A stretch of DNA of 64,000 nucleotides from Streptomyces sp. TRM68416 (GCF_014596915.1 NZ_JACVWU010000001.1:124001-188000); one strand, 5' to 3'; numbered from the stretch's first letter, positions 13,618 through 23,018 are shown. The notes: generated by a model not told the origin, from the letters alone. Program-made: numbers and translations.

Positions 13618-14487
13618 ATGGGTGAAGCGACCGTGACCGAGTTGGGAGACCGCACACAGGCGGCCGTTCCGCACTCCGTCACGGACCCGGACAGGCCGGG
13701 CCTGCGGGACCGGCTGCGCACCCCGCGCCGCCCCCGGCTGTGGTTCGAGATCCTGCTGATCGCGGTGAGTTACTGGACGTACTCACTGATCCGCAACGCC
13801 GTCCCCGAGCAGCGGGCCGAGGCGCTGCGCAACGCCGACTGGATCTGGCAGGCGGAACGCACCCTCGGGCTCGCCGTCGAGCAGTCGTTCAACCACGCGG
13901 TGAACTCGGTGACCTGGCTCATCGTGGCCATGAACTACTACTACGCCACGCTGCACTTCGTGGTGACACTGGGTGTCCTGGTGTGGCTCTACCGCAGCCA
14001 TCCCGGACGCTACGCGGCGACCCGCACCGTCCTCTTCGCGACCACCGGCGTCGCCCTCCTCGGCTACTACCTGTATCCGCTGGCGCCGCCCCGGCTGATG
14101 ACCGGCGAGCACTTCATCGACACCGTCATGGTCCACGAGACCTGGGGCTCGATGGCCTCCGGCGACCTGAAGAACATGTCGAACCAGTACGCCGCGATGC
14201 CGTCCATGCACATCGGCTGGTCCCTGTGGTGCGGCCTGACGATCTTCGCGCTCGCCTCCGTGCCCTGGGCGAAGGTCCTCGGCCTGCTCTACCCGGCGGC
14301 CACCCTCGTCGTGATCGTCGCCACGGCCAACCACTTCTGGCTGGACGCGGTGGGCGGCGTCCTGTGCCTGGGCTTCGGGTACGCCGTGGCGCGGGCCTGG
14401 TACGGGGCGCTGCCGCATGCGCTGCCGCGGCTGGTGCCGGGCGACGGCCGGGGCGAACCTGCGGCGTCCGGGGCTCACGCGCCGTAG
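13618..14487 (+). CDS. PAP2-superfamily integral membrane protein
   Basis: Predicted membrane phosphatase or phosphotransferase of 289 aa, related to type 2 phosphatidic acid phosphatases and bacterial inositol-phosphorylceramide-synthase-like proteins. About six membrane spans are visible. Active-site motif C2 appears as AMPSMHIGW (His on the outer face) and motif C3 as NHFWLDAVGG (nucleophilic His plus Asp). The natural substrate cannot be told from sequence. The start is the ATG at 13618; a GTG two codons earlier is possible and the ribosome site is weak. It converges with glnE, and its last codons lie inside a 44-bp tandem repeat array. Confidence 0.85.
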   Translation: MGEATVTELGDRTQAAVPHSVTDPDRPGLRDRLRTPRRPRLWFEILLIAVSYWTYSLIRNAVPEQRAEALRNADWIWQAERTLGLAVEQSFNHAVNSVTWLIVAMNYYYATLHFVVTLGVLVWLYRSHPGRYAATRTVLFATTGVALLGYYLYPLAPPRLMTGEHFIDTVMVHETWGSMASGDLKNMSNQYAAMPSMHIGWSLWCGLTIFALASVPWAKVLGLLYPAATLVVIVATANHFWLDAVGGVLCLGFGYAVARAWYGALPHALPRLVPGDGRGEPAASGAHAP

Positions 14488-14626
14488 AGCAGGTCGGCTG
14501 GTGTTGGGGGGCGGGGGCTCGCGTCTTGTGGGACGGGTCGGCTGGTGTTGGGGGGCCGGGGCTCGCGTCTTGTAGAACGGGTCGGCTGGGGTCCGGGGGG
14601 GCCGAGGCTCACGCGCTGTAGAACAG
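14471..14626. repeat. 44-bp tandem repeats joining the 3' ends of the PAP2 gene and glnE
   Basis: GTCGGCTGG recurs at 14493, 14537 and 14581 (44-bp period), with flanking half-units GGCTCACGCG...GTAGA at both ends. The left half-unit contains the TAG of the PAP2 gene and the right one contains the TGA and last codons of glnE, so the array is built from copies of the gene ends themselves. Confidence 0.85.
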
Positions 14627-17605
14627 CTCGTCCACCACGTTCCGTGCCCGTCGTGCGGTGCGTCGGTAGTCGTCCAGCATGTCCCCCACGTGTCCGGGGC
14701 CGTACCCGAGGTAGCGGCCTACGGCGGCCAGTTCGCGCGCGTCGGACGGGAAGGTGTCCCCGGCCCGGCCGCGCACCAGCATCACCGCGTTGCGCACGCG
14801 GGTGGCCAGCACCCAGGCCTCGTCGAGGATCGCGGCGTCCTCGGCGGTGACGAGCCCCGCCGCGCGGGCGGCGGCGAGGGCCTCGCGGGTCCGGGTGGTG
14901 CGCAGGCCCGGCTCGGTCGCGCCGTGGCGCATCTGCAGGAGCTGCACCGTCCACTCGACGTCGGACAGGCCCCCGGGGCCGAGCTTGGTGTGCAGCTTCG
15001 GGTCGGCGCCGCGCGGGAGGCGCTCGGTCTCCATACGGGCCTTCAGGCGCCGGATCTCGCGCGCCGCGTCCTCGCCGAGTCCGGCCGCCGGGTAGCGCAG
15101 CGGGTCGATCAGCTCGACGAACCTGCGGCCCAAATCCTCGTCCCCGGCGACCGGCTCGGCCCGCAGCAGCGCCTGCGCCTCCCACACCAGCGACCAGCGG
15201 CGGTAGTAGGCCTCGTAGGAGTTCAGCGTGCGCACCAGCGGACCCGACTTGCCCTCCGGGCGCAGGTCGGCGTCGATCAGCAGGGGCGGGTCGGCGCTGG
15301 GAAGCTGGAGCAGGCGTCGCATCTCGGCGACGACGCGGTTCGCCGCCTGCGCCGCCTCGTGGTCGTCGACGCCCTCTCGGGGCTCGTGCACGAACAGCAC
15401 GTCGGCGTCGGAGCCGTAGCCCAGCTCGTGGCCGCCGAAGCGGCCCATGCCGATGATCGCGAACCGGGCGGGCAGCTCCTCGCCCCAGCCCTCGCGCACG
15501 ACCGCCCGCAGGGTGCCGGCGAGGGTCGCGGCGGTGAGGTCGGACACCGCGCCGCCGACCCGGTCCACCAGCGCGCCCTGGTCGGCCTCGGCGGGCCGGG
15601 TCTCGGTGCCGTAGGAGCCGACGATGTCGGCGGCGGCCGTACGGAACAGTTCGCGGCGGCGGACGCCGCGGGCGGCGGTGACCGCCTGGACGGCGCCGTC
15701 GGCGCGGCCGACCGCGGCGAGGATCTCCTGTTCCAGGTGGGCGTGGGAGCGCGGAGCGAGGCCGCCGCCGTCCCCCTCGCCGAGCAGCGCCACCGCCTCC
15801 GGCGCGCGCATCAGCAGGTCCGGGGCGAGCCGGCCGGCCGACAGCACGCGCGCGAGGTTCTCGGCGGCGGCGCCCTCGTCCCGCAGCAACCGCAGGTACC
15901 AAGGCGTCTTGCCGAGCGCGTCGGACACCTTGCGGAAGTTCAGCAGACCGGCGTCCGGGTCGGCCGAGTCCGCGAACCAGCCCAGCAGGACCGGCAGCAG
16001 CGTGCGCTGGATCGCCGCCTTGCGGGTGACGCCGGAGGCCAGCGCCTCCAGGTGGCGCAGGGCGGCGGCCGGGTCGGCGTAGCCGAGGGCCACCAGCCGT
16101 TCGCGGGCCGCCTCGGTGCTCAGGCGGGCCTCGCCGGGGGCGAGCTGGGCGACCGCGTCGAGCAGCGGGCGGTAGAAGAGCTTCTCGTGCAGACGGCGTA
16201 CGACGCCGGCGTGCCGCTTCCACTCGCGGTTCAGCTCGGCGACCGGGTCGCTGCGCAGGCCCAGCGAGCGGCCGATGCGGCGCAGGTCGGCCTCGTCCTC
16301 GGGGACGAGGTGGGTGCGGCGCAGCCGGTACAGCTGGATGCGGTGCTCCATGGAGCGCAGAAAGCGGTAGGCGGCGTCGAGCTGGGCGGCGTCGGCGCGG
16401 CCCACGTAGCCGCCGGCGGCGAGCGCCTGGAGGGCGTGCAGCGTGGTGCCGCTGCGCAGTGAGGCGTCGGCCCGTCCGTGCACCAGCTGCAGGAGCTGTA
16501 CGGCGAACTCGACGTCCCGGAGTCCGCCGGGGCCGAGCTTGAGCTGGCGGTCGAGCTCGGCGACCGGGATGTTCTCGACGACCCGGCGGCGCATCTTCTG
16601 TACGTCCGCGACGAAGTTCTCCCGCTCGGCGGCCTTCCAGACCAGGGGTTCGAGGGCGGCGACGTACTCTTCGCCGAGCCCGATGTCGCCGGCCACCGGA
16701 CGGGCCTTGAGCAGGGCCTGGAACTCCCAGGTCTTGGCCCAGCGCTGGTAGTAGGCGAGGTGGCTGGAGAGCGTGCGCACGAGCGGGCCGTTGCGGCCCT
16801 CGGGGCGCAGGTTGGCGTCCACCGGCCAGATCGAGCCCTCTACGGTGGTCTCGGAGCAGATCCGCATCATGTGCGAGGCGAGTCGGGTGGCCGCCCTGAT
16901 GGCCTTGGTCTCGTCGGCGCCGTCCGTCGCCTCGCCGACGAAGATGACGTCGACGTCGGAGACGTAGTTGAGCTCGTGGCCCCCGCACTTGCCCATCGCG
17001 ATCACCGCGAGCCGGCACAGGGCCGCGTCCTCGGGGGCTGCGGCGCGGGCGAGGGCGAGCGCGGCGCGCAGGGTGGCGGTGGCGAGGTCGGCGAGTTCGG
17101 CGGCGGACTCGGCGACGTCCGTGGTGCCGCACACGTCCCGGGCGGCGATGGACAGCAGGCAGCGGCGGTAGGCGATGCGCAGCGAGACGGGGTCGGTGGC
17201 CGCGGCCAGGCCCCGCTCGAACTCCTCCACGCCCGGGTGCAGGTCCCGCGGCTCGTAGGTGACGAGGGCCTGCCAGTCGGCGGAATGGCGGGCCAGGTGG
17301 TCGGCGAGCGCGGCGGAGGCGCCGAGGACGCCGAGCAGGCGGTCGCGCAGGGGCTTGGCCGCTATCACCGTGTCGAGCAGCTCGCGGCGCGCCGTGTCGG
17401 TGGGCTGCGCCTCCAGCAGCCGTACGAGTCCGTGCAGCGCCAGGTCGGGGTCCGCGGTCGCGCCCAGCGCCTCCAGGAGCACCGGGTCGTCGCGTACGGC
17501 GGTCAGTTCCGGGCTCTGCAGGAGGCGCTCGGCGGCGGAGGGGTCGGTGAAGCCGTGCCGCAGCAGCCGCGTGAAGGTACTGCTTCTGCGCCCCGGCGCC
17601 GTCAT
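14609..17605 (-). CDS. glnE: Bifunctional glutamine synthetase adenylyltransferase/deadenylase GlnE
   Basis: Controls class I glutamine synthetase by adding and removing AMP on its regulatory tyrosine. The 998-aa protein has the expected duplicated nucleotidyltransferase layout: an N-terminal deadenylylase half with GGHELNYVSDVDVIFVGE (about residue 215) and a C-terminal adenylylase half with GGHELGYGSDADVLFVHEP (about residue 728), both with the G-S-D-x-D metal-binding pattern. Each is followed by PGGLRDVEF or PGGLSDVEW. I chose the ATG at 17605 with GGAGG at 6 nt; an upstream start at 17635 lacks support. The target, the classical glnA, is not in this window. The nearby synthetase GlnA2 lacks the modifiable tyrosine. 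Confidence 0.96.
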   Translation of the reverse strand: MTAPGRRSSTFTRLLRHGFTDPSAAERLLQSPELTAVRDDPVLLEALGATADPDLALHGLVRLLEAQPTDTARRELLDTVIAAKPLRDRLLGVLGASAALADHLARHSADWQALVTYEPRDLHPGVEEFERGLAAATDPVSLRIAYRRCLLSIAARDVCGTTDVAESAAELADLATATLRAALALARAAAPEDAALCRLAVIAMGKCGGHELNYVSDVDVIFVGEATDGADETKAIRAATRLASHMMRICSETTVEGSIWPVDANLRPEGRNGPLVRTLSSHLAYYQRWAKTWEFQALLKARPVAGDIGLGEEYVAALEPLVWKAAERENFVADVQKMRRRVVENIPVAELDRQLKLGPGGLRDVEFAVQLLQLVHGRADASLRSGTTLHALQALAAGGYVGRADAAQLDAAYRFLRSMEHRIQLYRLRRTHLVPEDEADLRRIGRSLGLRSDPVAELNREWKRHAGVVRRLHEKLFYRPLLDAVAQLAPGEARLSTEAARERLVALGYADPAAALRHLEALASGVTRKAAIQRTLLPVLLGWFADSADPDAGLLNFRKVSDALGKTPWYLRLLRDEGAAAENLARVLSAGRLAPDLLMRAPEAVALLGEGDGGGLAPRSHAHLEQEILAAVGRADGAVQAVTAARGVRRRELFRTAAADIVGSYGTETRPAEADQGALVDRVGGAVSDLTAATLAGTLRAVVREGWGEELPARFAIIGMGRFGGHELGYGSDADVLFVHEPREGVDDHEAAQAANRVVAEMRRLLQLPSADPPLLIDADLRPEGKSGPLVRTLNSYEAYYRRWSLVWEAQALLRAEPVAGDEDLGRRFVELIDPLRYPAAGLGEDAAREIRRLKARMETERLPRGADPKLHTKLGPGGLSDVEWTVQLLQMRHGATEPGLRTTRTREALAAARAAGLVTAEDAAILDEAWVLATRVRNAVMLVRGRAGDTFPSDARELAAVGRYLGYGPGHVGDMLDDYRRTARRARNVVDELFYSA

Positions 17606-18122
17606 CCTGGGCCTCCTGTCCGACTGTCCGATCAAGGTCGTACCGGGTCGAGCCTAGCCGCTGGGCTGGGCCTGGGCGGGATGCCTGCGGCGGCCCGTTG
17701 CGGTGGGGCGGGGTGCGCGTGGCGCCCTCGGTGGGGTGCGTGGGGCGGGGCCGCGCCGGGGGGTGTCCGTCCTCGGTCCGCCGGTCCGGTTGTTTGGCGG
17801 GTGCCGTTTCTCGGCGCCGTCCGCTGCGGGCGGACACCCCCCGACACGTCCCCTTCCCGCCGTGGGCGGCTGCGGCGCCGCGGGGGTGCGGCCGTGGCCG
17901 GTGCGGCGCCTCGGGGGTGCGGCCGTGGCCGGTGCGGCGCCTCGGGGGTGCGGCCGTGTCTGGTGCGGCGCCTCGGGGGTAGGGCGGTGGCTGGTGCGGC
18001 GCCTCGGGGGGGGTGCGTTCCTTGCGGTCGTCCGTGGCGGAACCCTGCCTTCTGGTGGCGGTGGGGGGCGTTTTCGGCTTCGGTGAGGGGGGACCACCAT
18101 CCGCTGACTTGGAGGACCATCG
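17606..18122. repeat. GC-rich gene-free stretch with 31-bp tandem repeats
   Basis: Between glnE and the VOC gene. From about 17865 to 18011 a 31-bp unit (core GGTGCGGCGCCTCGGGGGT, then a variable GCGGCCGTGGCC part) repeats about five times; the variable part starts at 17888, 17919, 17950 and 17981. The flanks are low-complexity G/C. No gene or convincing promoter is seen apart from the GGAGG site at the end that serves the VOC gene. Confidence 0.85.
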
Positions 18123-18563
18123 ATGGACTTCACACTCGAAGTGATTCCGCTGCCGGTGAGCGACATCGACCGGGCCCGGGACTTCTACCGGGACAAGGTC
18201 GGCTTCCACGTCGACATCGACACCGAGGTGATGCCCGGCATGCGGATCGTCCAGCTGACCCCGCCGGGCTCCGGCTGCTCGATCGCGCTCGGCGACTCCA
18301 TCTGGGAGATGGCCGGGGACGACCGTCCGGCGCCGGGCTCCTACCAGGGACTCCAGCTGTGCGTCTCCGACATCAAGGCGGCCCACGCGGAGCTGGTCGA
18401 GCGGGGGCTGGAGGTCTCGGAGCCGGTGCAGTACACGCCGGAGGACGGCGCGACGTTCATGTACTTCAAGGATCCGGACGGCAACGGCTGGTCCATCCAG
18501 GAGTACCGGCGCAGGGAGGCGGAGCCGCTGCACAAGGTGCTGACGGACCTGGCCCGGGAGTAA
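18123..18563 (+). CDS. VOC / glyoxalase-bleomycin-resistance-fold protein
   Basis: Small soluble protein (146 aa) of the vicinal-oxygen-chelate superfamily, built from two beta-alpha-beta-beta-beta modules. N-module signature: PVSDIDRARDFYRDKVGF. C-module signature: DIKAAHAELVERGLEV leading to YFKDPDGNGWSIQEY, where the terminal Glu is a usual metal ligand. Family members include glyoxalases, dioxygenases and drug-binding proteins, and nothing here picks one. The ATG has GGAGG 7 nt upstream. It converges with glnA2. Confidence 0.85.
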   Translation: MDFTLEVIPLPVSDIDRARDFYRDKVGFHVDIDTEVMPGMRIVQLTPPGSGCSIALGDSIWEMAGDDRPAPGSYQGLQLCVSDIKAAHAELVERGLEVSEPVQYTPEDGATFMYFKDPDGNGWSIQEYRRREAEPLHKVLTDLARE

Positions 18564-18618
18564 CGGGCGCGGCGGGGGCGGCGGTCCGTGACCGTCGGCC
18601 CCGCCGCGGAGTCGGCGG

Positions 18619-19980
18619 CTACAGCACCGGCAGGTTCTTGCGCAGTTCGAAGGCCGTGACCTCGCTGCGGTACTCCTCCCACTCCTGGCGCTTGTTGCGG
18701 AGGAAGAAGTCGAAGACGTGTTCGCCGAGGGTTTCGGCTACCAGGTCGCTGCGCTCCATCAGGGTCAGGGCCTCGCCGAGGTTCTGCGGGAGGGGCTCGA
18801 TACCCATCGCGCGGCGCTCGGCGTCGGAGAGGGCCCAGACGTCGTCCTCGGCGCCCGGGGGCAGTTCGTAGCCCTCTTCGATGCCCTTGAGGCCGGCGGC
18901 GAGGAGGACGGCGTAGGCCAGGTACGGGTTGGCGCCGGAGTCGATGGAGCGGACCTCGATGCGGGCCGAGCCGGTCTTGCCGGGCTTGTACATCGGGACG
19001 CGGACCAGGGCGGAGCGGTTGTTGTGGCCCCAGCAGATGTAGGAGGGGGCCTCGCCGCCGGCGCCCGCCGTGCGCTCCGAGCCGCCCCAGATGCGCTTGT
19101 AGGAGTTGACCCACTGGTTGGTGACGGCGGACAGCTCGGCGGAGTGCTTGAGCAGACCGGCGATGAAGGAGCGGCCGACCTTGGAGAGCTGGTACTCGGC
19201 GCCCGACTCGTAGAACGCGTTGCGGTCGCCCTCGAAGAGGGAGAGGTGGGTGTGCATGCCCGAGCCGGGGTATTCGGAGAACGGCTTCGGCATGAACGTC
19301 GCCTGGACGCCCTGTTCCAGCGCCACCTGCTTCATGACCAGGCGGAAGGTCATGATGTTGTCGGCCGTGGAGAGGGCGTCGGCGTAGCGGAGGTCGATCT
19401 CCTGCTGGCCGGGGGCGCCCTCGTGGTGGGAGAACTCGACCGAGATGCCCATCGACTCCAGCATGGTGATCGCCTGGCGGCGGAAGTCCATGCCGATGTT
19501 CTGCGGGGTGTGGTCGAAGTAGCCGGAGTTGTCGGCGGGGGTGGGGCGTGAGCCGTCGAGCGGCTTGTCCTTCAGGAGGAAGAACTCGATCTCGGGGTGG
19601 GTGTAGAAGGTGAAGCCCAGGTCGGAGGTGCGGGCGAGGGCGCGCTTGAGGACGTAGCGCGGGTCCGCGAAGGACGGGGAGCCGTCCGGCATGAGGATGT
19701 CGCAGAACATGCGGGCCGTGCCCGGGGCCTCGGCGCGCCAGGGCAGGATCTGGAAGGTGGACGGATCCGGCTTGGCGATCATGTCGGACTCGTAGACGCG
19801 GGCGAAGCCCTCGATGGCCGAGCCGTCGAAGCCGATGCCCTCGTCGAAGGCCTGTTCCAGTTCGGCCGGGGCCACGGCCACGGACTTGAGGAAGCCCAGT
19901 ACGTCCGTGAACCACAGGCGCACGAACCGGATGTCGCGCTCCTCCAACGTACGGAGCACGAACTCCTGCTGCTTGTCCAT
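18619..19980 (-). CDS. glnA2: Glutamine synthetase-like gamma-glutamyl(poly)amine ligase GlnA2
   Basis: ATP-dependent ligase of the glutamine synthetase I fold, 453 aa. GS landmarks are present: GFDGSAIEGFAR, FCDILMPDG, the glutamate/ammonia region HPEIEFFLL, the ATP-site PKPFSEYPGSGMHTH (a variant of the usual KP...G-G-M-H motif) and NRSALVRVPMY. Where canonical GSI carries the adenylylated Tyr in NLYDLP, this protein reads PQNLGEALTL, so GlnE should not modify it. Work on the S. coelicolor protein of this name and context assigned it to glutamylation of polyamines rather than to glutamine synthesis; that is prior knowledge. The start at MDKQQ (19980) gives the family length; an ATG at 19995 lacks a spaced ribosome site. 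Confidence 0.88.
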   Translation of the reverse strand: MDKQQEFVLRTLEERDIRFVRLWFTDVLGFLKSVAVAPAELEQAFDEGIGFDGSAIEGFARVYESDMIAKPDPSTFQILPWRAEAPGTARMFCDILMPDGSPSFADPRYVLKRALARTSDLGFTFYTHPEIEFFLLKDKPLDGSRPTPADNSGYFDHTPQNIGMDFRRQAITMLESMGISVEFSHHEGAPGQQEIDLRYADALSTADNIMTFRLVMKQVALEQGVQATFMPKPFSEYPGSGMHTHLSLFEGDRNAFYESGAEYQLSKVGRSFIAGLLKHSAELSAVTNQWVNSYKRIWGGSERTAGAGGEAPSYICWGHNNRSALVRVPMYKPGKTGSARIEVRSIDSGANPYLAYAVLLAAGLKGIEEGYELPPGAEDDVWALSDAERRAMGIEPLPQNLGEALTLMERSDLVAETLGEHVFDFFLRNKRQEWEEYRSEVTAFELRKNLPVL

Positions 19981-20322
19981 CTTCCGCTTCCCCATCCTTG
20001 CTGGTCAGGCCGCCTTCCCCTCGCGCCACGGGAGGCGGTCGGGCACCTGAGCATCCCACCACAACACCATTTCGTGCGCGTTGCCGACCTTGATCGGCGG
20101 ACCGACCTCGGCCTGAACGGCTCGCGACCGGCGGGTGTACGGCTCTGGTGCCCATCTTGCCTGCTCGGACTGACATCCGTAATGCCCGGCCCTCGCCGTC
20201 CGGCGCACCTGTCGATTCCGTACCGATCCGGCCCTTTCCCGTGACCTCTCTTCGAACTGCCGCTCACTCCCCATTACGATCAGCGGACTCGACCGTCCCT
20301 TTCCCCAGAAGGACATCACGCC
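19981..20322. other. Divergent intergenic region between glnA2 and the DUF3105 gene
   Basis: 342 bp holding the promoters of two divergent genes. AAGGA lies 9 nt before the DUF3105 start. I see no clear hairpin, tandem repeat, small ORF or recognised operator. Confidence 0.6.
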
Positions 20323-20985
20323 ATGGGATCCGCCAAGAAGAACTCCGCGGCGCGCAAGGCCCGCATAGAAGAGATGCGGCGCGCCGAGCAGGCTCGTGAG
20401 CGCCGCAACCGGATCCTCACGATCGGCGCCAGCGTGGTGGTCGTCGTCGGCCTGGTCGTCGGCGGTGTGGTGCTGGTCCAGTCGCAGGACGACGACAGTG
20501 ACTCGGTGGCCGACTCCAAGACCACCGGCTCCCTCGTCGCGGGCGCGGACGGGGTGAGCACGTGGCAGGGCGGCAAGCTCTCCCAGACCCACGTCTCCAA
20601 GAAGGTGAAGTACCCGGTCGAGCCGCCGGTCGGCGGGGACCACAACGCGGTCTGGGCGAACTGCAACGGCGACGTCTACACCGAGCCCGTGCAGAACGAG
20701 AACGCCGTGCACTCCCTGGAGCACGGCGCGGTCTGGGTGACGTACACCAGCAAGGCCTCCGAGGCCGATGTGAAGGCGCTGGCGGCGAAGGTGAAGAAGA
20801 CGCCGTACACGCTGATGAGCCCGTACGAGAACCAGAAGGACCCGATCATGCTGTCGGCGTGGGGTGCGCAGCGCACGGTGACCGGCGCGGACGACCCGGA
20901 CCTCGACAAGTTCTTCGAGAAGTACGTCCAGGGCGAGCAGACGCCCGAGCCGGGTGCCGCGTGCACCGGCGGGGCGATGAAGTGA
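20323..20985 (+). CDS. DUF3105 single-span membrane protein
   Basis: 220-aa protein of the actinobacterial DUF3105 family. A charged Lys/Arg-rich cytoplasmic head (about 1-37, ARKARIEEMRRAEQARERR) precedes one transmembrane helix (ILTIGASVVVVVGLVVGGVV) and an extracellular domain. That domain has the family hallmarks HSLEHGAVWVTY and a C-terminal PGAACTGG with a lone Cys. The biochemical role of the family is not established. It overlaps the following DUF305 gene by 4 bp (GTGA), so the two are translationally coupled and probably act together at the membrane. Confidence 0.88.
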   Translation: MGSAKKNSAARKARIEEMRRAEQARERRNRILTIGASVVVVVGLVVGGVVLVQSQDDDSDSVADSKTTGSLVAGADGVSTWQGGKLSQTHVSKKVKYPVEPPVGGDHNAVWANCNGDVYTEPVQNENAVHSLEHGAVWVTYTSKASEADVKALAAKVKKTPYTLMSPYENQKDPIMLSAWGAQRTVTGADDPDLDKFFEKYVQGEQTPEPGAACTGGAMK

Positions 20986-21599
20986 GGAAGCACGTCGGCT
21001 GGATCGCCGGGACCGCGGCGGCGGTGCTCGTCGCGGGCGGCGCGATCACCTACGCCGTCGCCGAGGACGGGGGGTCGGACCAGGTCCCCGCCGCCGACTC
21101 GGCGGACGCCGGCTTCGCGCGCGACATGGCCGTCCACCATCAGCAGGCCGTGGAGATGTCGTACATCGTGCGCGACCGCACCGACGACACCGAGGTGCGG
21201 CGCCTGGCCTACGACATCGCGCAGACCCAGGCCAACCAGCGCGGCATGATGCTGGGCTGGCTGGACCTGTGGAAGCTGCCGAAGGTGTCGTCCGAGGCGC
21301 CGATGGCCTGGATGGGCATGAGCGGCATGGCCTCCGGCGAGGACGGCGCCCTGATGCCCGGCATGGCCACCAACGCCGACATGAAGAAGCTGGAGAGCCT
21401 CGACGGCAAGGCCGCCGAGGTCTTCTTCCTCCAGCTCATGACCGAGCACCACAAGGGCGGCATCCACATGGCCGAGGGCTGTGTCGAGCGGTGCACGGTG
21501 GAGGTGGAGAAGCGGCTCGCGCAGGGCATGGTCGACGGGCAGGAGTCCGAGATCCGGCTCATGGCGGACATGCTGCGGGCCCGGGGCGCGAAGCCGTAA
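20982..21599 (+). CDS. DUF305 (four-helix, His/Met-rich) secreted protein
   Basis: 205-aa DUF305 protein. Its GTG start lies inside the stop of the DUF3105 gene. An N-terminal membrane anchor or uncleaved signal (AGTAAAVLVAGGAITYAV) leads to the domain with the two family motifs FARDMAVHHQQAVEMS and MTEHHKGGIHMAEG. A Met-rich middle (AWMGMSGMASGEDGALMPGM) and a CVERC pair add to the metal-binding look. DUF305 proteins often occur near copper genes, but no metal transporter is adjacent here. Function is unproven. Confidence 0.87.
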   Translation: MRKHVGWIAGTAAAVLVAGGAITYAVAEDGGSDQVPAADSADAGFARDMAVHHQQAVEMSYIVRDRTDDTEVRRLAYDIAQTQANQRGMMLGWLDLWKLPKVSSEAPMAWMGMSGMASGEDGALMPGMATNADMKKLESLDGKAAEVFFLQLMTEHHKGGIHMAEGCVERCTVEVEKRLAQGMVDGQESEIRLMADMLRARGAKP

Positions 21600-21767
21600 C
21601 CCTCCGGGTGGCGGCGGTTCCGGGCACTTCGGGCACTTTTAGTGCTTCGGGCGGGGGCTCCGGGCACCAAGGGTGCACCCCCAGTCCTTCCGGGCCCTCA
21701 CCACCAGCCGCGCGTCCCGGCCCCGGCGTCGCCGACCGCCGGGGCCCGGCTTCGGTGCCGGCCGTCG

Positions 21768-22988
21768 TCAGCCCCGTACCGGCTCCGCCTCCTGCGGTAC
21801 GTGACCCGTGACCAGTAGTTCCCGGCCGGTCCGCGGGGCGGTGCCGCGGCGGTCCACGGCGTACGCCGCCGTGGCGACCGCCAGGCCGAGTACGGCCAGG
21901 GCGGCGCCGGCGACCGCCGGGGAGGTGACGCCGAAGCCGGCCGCCAGGGCGAGGCCGCCGATCCAGGCGCCGCCGGCGTTGGCGAGGTTGAAGGCGGCCT
22001 GGTTGGCGGAGGAGGCCAGGGAGGGGGCCGTGGAGGCCTTCTCCATGACCATCAGCTGGAGGGGGGAGCCGGTGACGAAGGCCGCGGTGCCGAGGAGGAC
22101 GACCGCGAGGGCTGCGCTCCAGGCCGTCTGCATCAGCAGCGGGAACAGGGCGAGGATCAGCGCCAGTGAGGCCAGGCCGGAGAAGAGCGTGGCCCGCATG
22201 GCGTGGTCGGCGAGGCGGCCGCCGAGCAGGTTGCCCGCCGTGGCGCCGACGCCGAACAGCGCGAGGAGCAGGGTCACGCTGGCGTCGGCGTAGCCGGCGG
22301 CGTCGGTGAGCATCGGGGTGATGTAGCTGTACGCGGCGAAGAGCGCGCCGAAGCCGGCCACCGTGGTGCCGAGGGCCAGCCAGACCGGGAGGGACCGGAG
22401 GGCGGCGAGTTCGCCGCGCAGGCCGGTGGCCGGGGTGTGGGTGTCGTCGTGCGGGATCAGCAAGGTGAGCGAGGCGATCGCGGCGACGCCGATGGCGCTG
22501 ACGGCGAGGAAGGTGGCACGCCAGCCCAGGTGCTGGCCCATGAGCGTGGCGGCGGGGACGCCGATGACGTTGGCGACGGTCAGGCCGAGGAACATCAGGG
22601 AGACCGAGCGGGCCTTGCGCTCCGGCGGGACCATGCTCGTGGCGACGACCGCGCCGACGCCGAAGAAGGCGCCGTGCGGCAGGCCGCTGAGGAAGCGGGC
22701 GGCGAGCAGCCAGCCGTGGTCGGGGGCGAGGGCCGACAGGGCGTTGCCGGCCACGAACAGCGCCATCAGGGCGATCAGGACCCGGCGGCGGGGCAGCCGG
22801 GCCGTGACGGCCGCGAGGAGGGGGGCGCCGATGACGACGCCGAGGGCGTAGGCCGAGACCAGGTGGCCGGCGGTCGGGATCGAGATGCCGAGGTCGTCGG
22901 CGACGTCGGGCAGCAGGCCCATCATCACGAACTCGGTGGTGCCGATGCCGAAGGCGCCGACGGCCAGGGCGAGCAGGGCCAGGGGCAT
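21768..22988 (-). CDS. MFS drug-efflux-type transporter (DHA1, AraJ/Cmx-like)
   Basis: 12-span proton-driven exporter of 406 aa. The N-terminus GAFGIGTTEFVMMGLLPDVA and the loop-2/3 arginines ARLPRRRV are typical of the DHA1 subgroup that includes AraJ, chloramphenicol exporters (CmlR/Cmx) and sugar efflux proteins. Motif C (GLTVANVIGVPAATLMG) marks antiporters. The substrate cannot be read from sequence. No ribosome site is obvious before the ATG. A 9-bp inverted repeat 31 bp upstream may be a repressor site, though no regulator gene is adjacent. Confidence 0.88.
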   Translation of the reverse strand: MPLALLALAVGAFGIGTTEFVMMGLLPDVADDLGISIPTAGHLVSAYALGVVIGAPLLAAVTARLPRRRVLIALMALFVAGNALSALAPDHGWLLAARFLSGLPHGAFFGVGAVVATSMVPPERKARSVSLMFLGLTVANVIGVPAATLMGQHLGWRATFLAVSAIGVAAIASLTLLIPHDDTHTPATGLRGELAALRSLPVWLALGTTVAGFGALFAAYSYITPMLTDAAGYADASVTLLLALFGVGATAGNLLGGRLADHAMRATLFSGLASLALILALFPLLMQTAWSAALAVVLLGTAAFVTGSPLQLMVMEKASTAPSLASSANQAAFNLANAGGAWIGGLALAAGFGVTSPAVAGAALAVLGLAVATAAYAVDRRGTAPRTGRELLVTGHVPQEAEPVRG

Positions 22989-23018
22989 GGAGGGGGCCTG
23001 TGCCTTTCGAGGAGCGGA

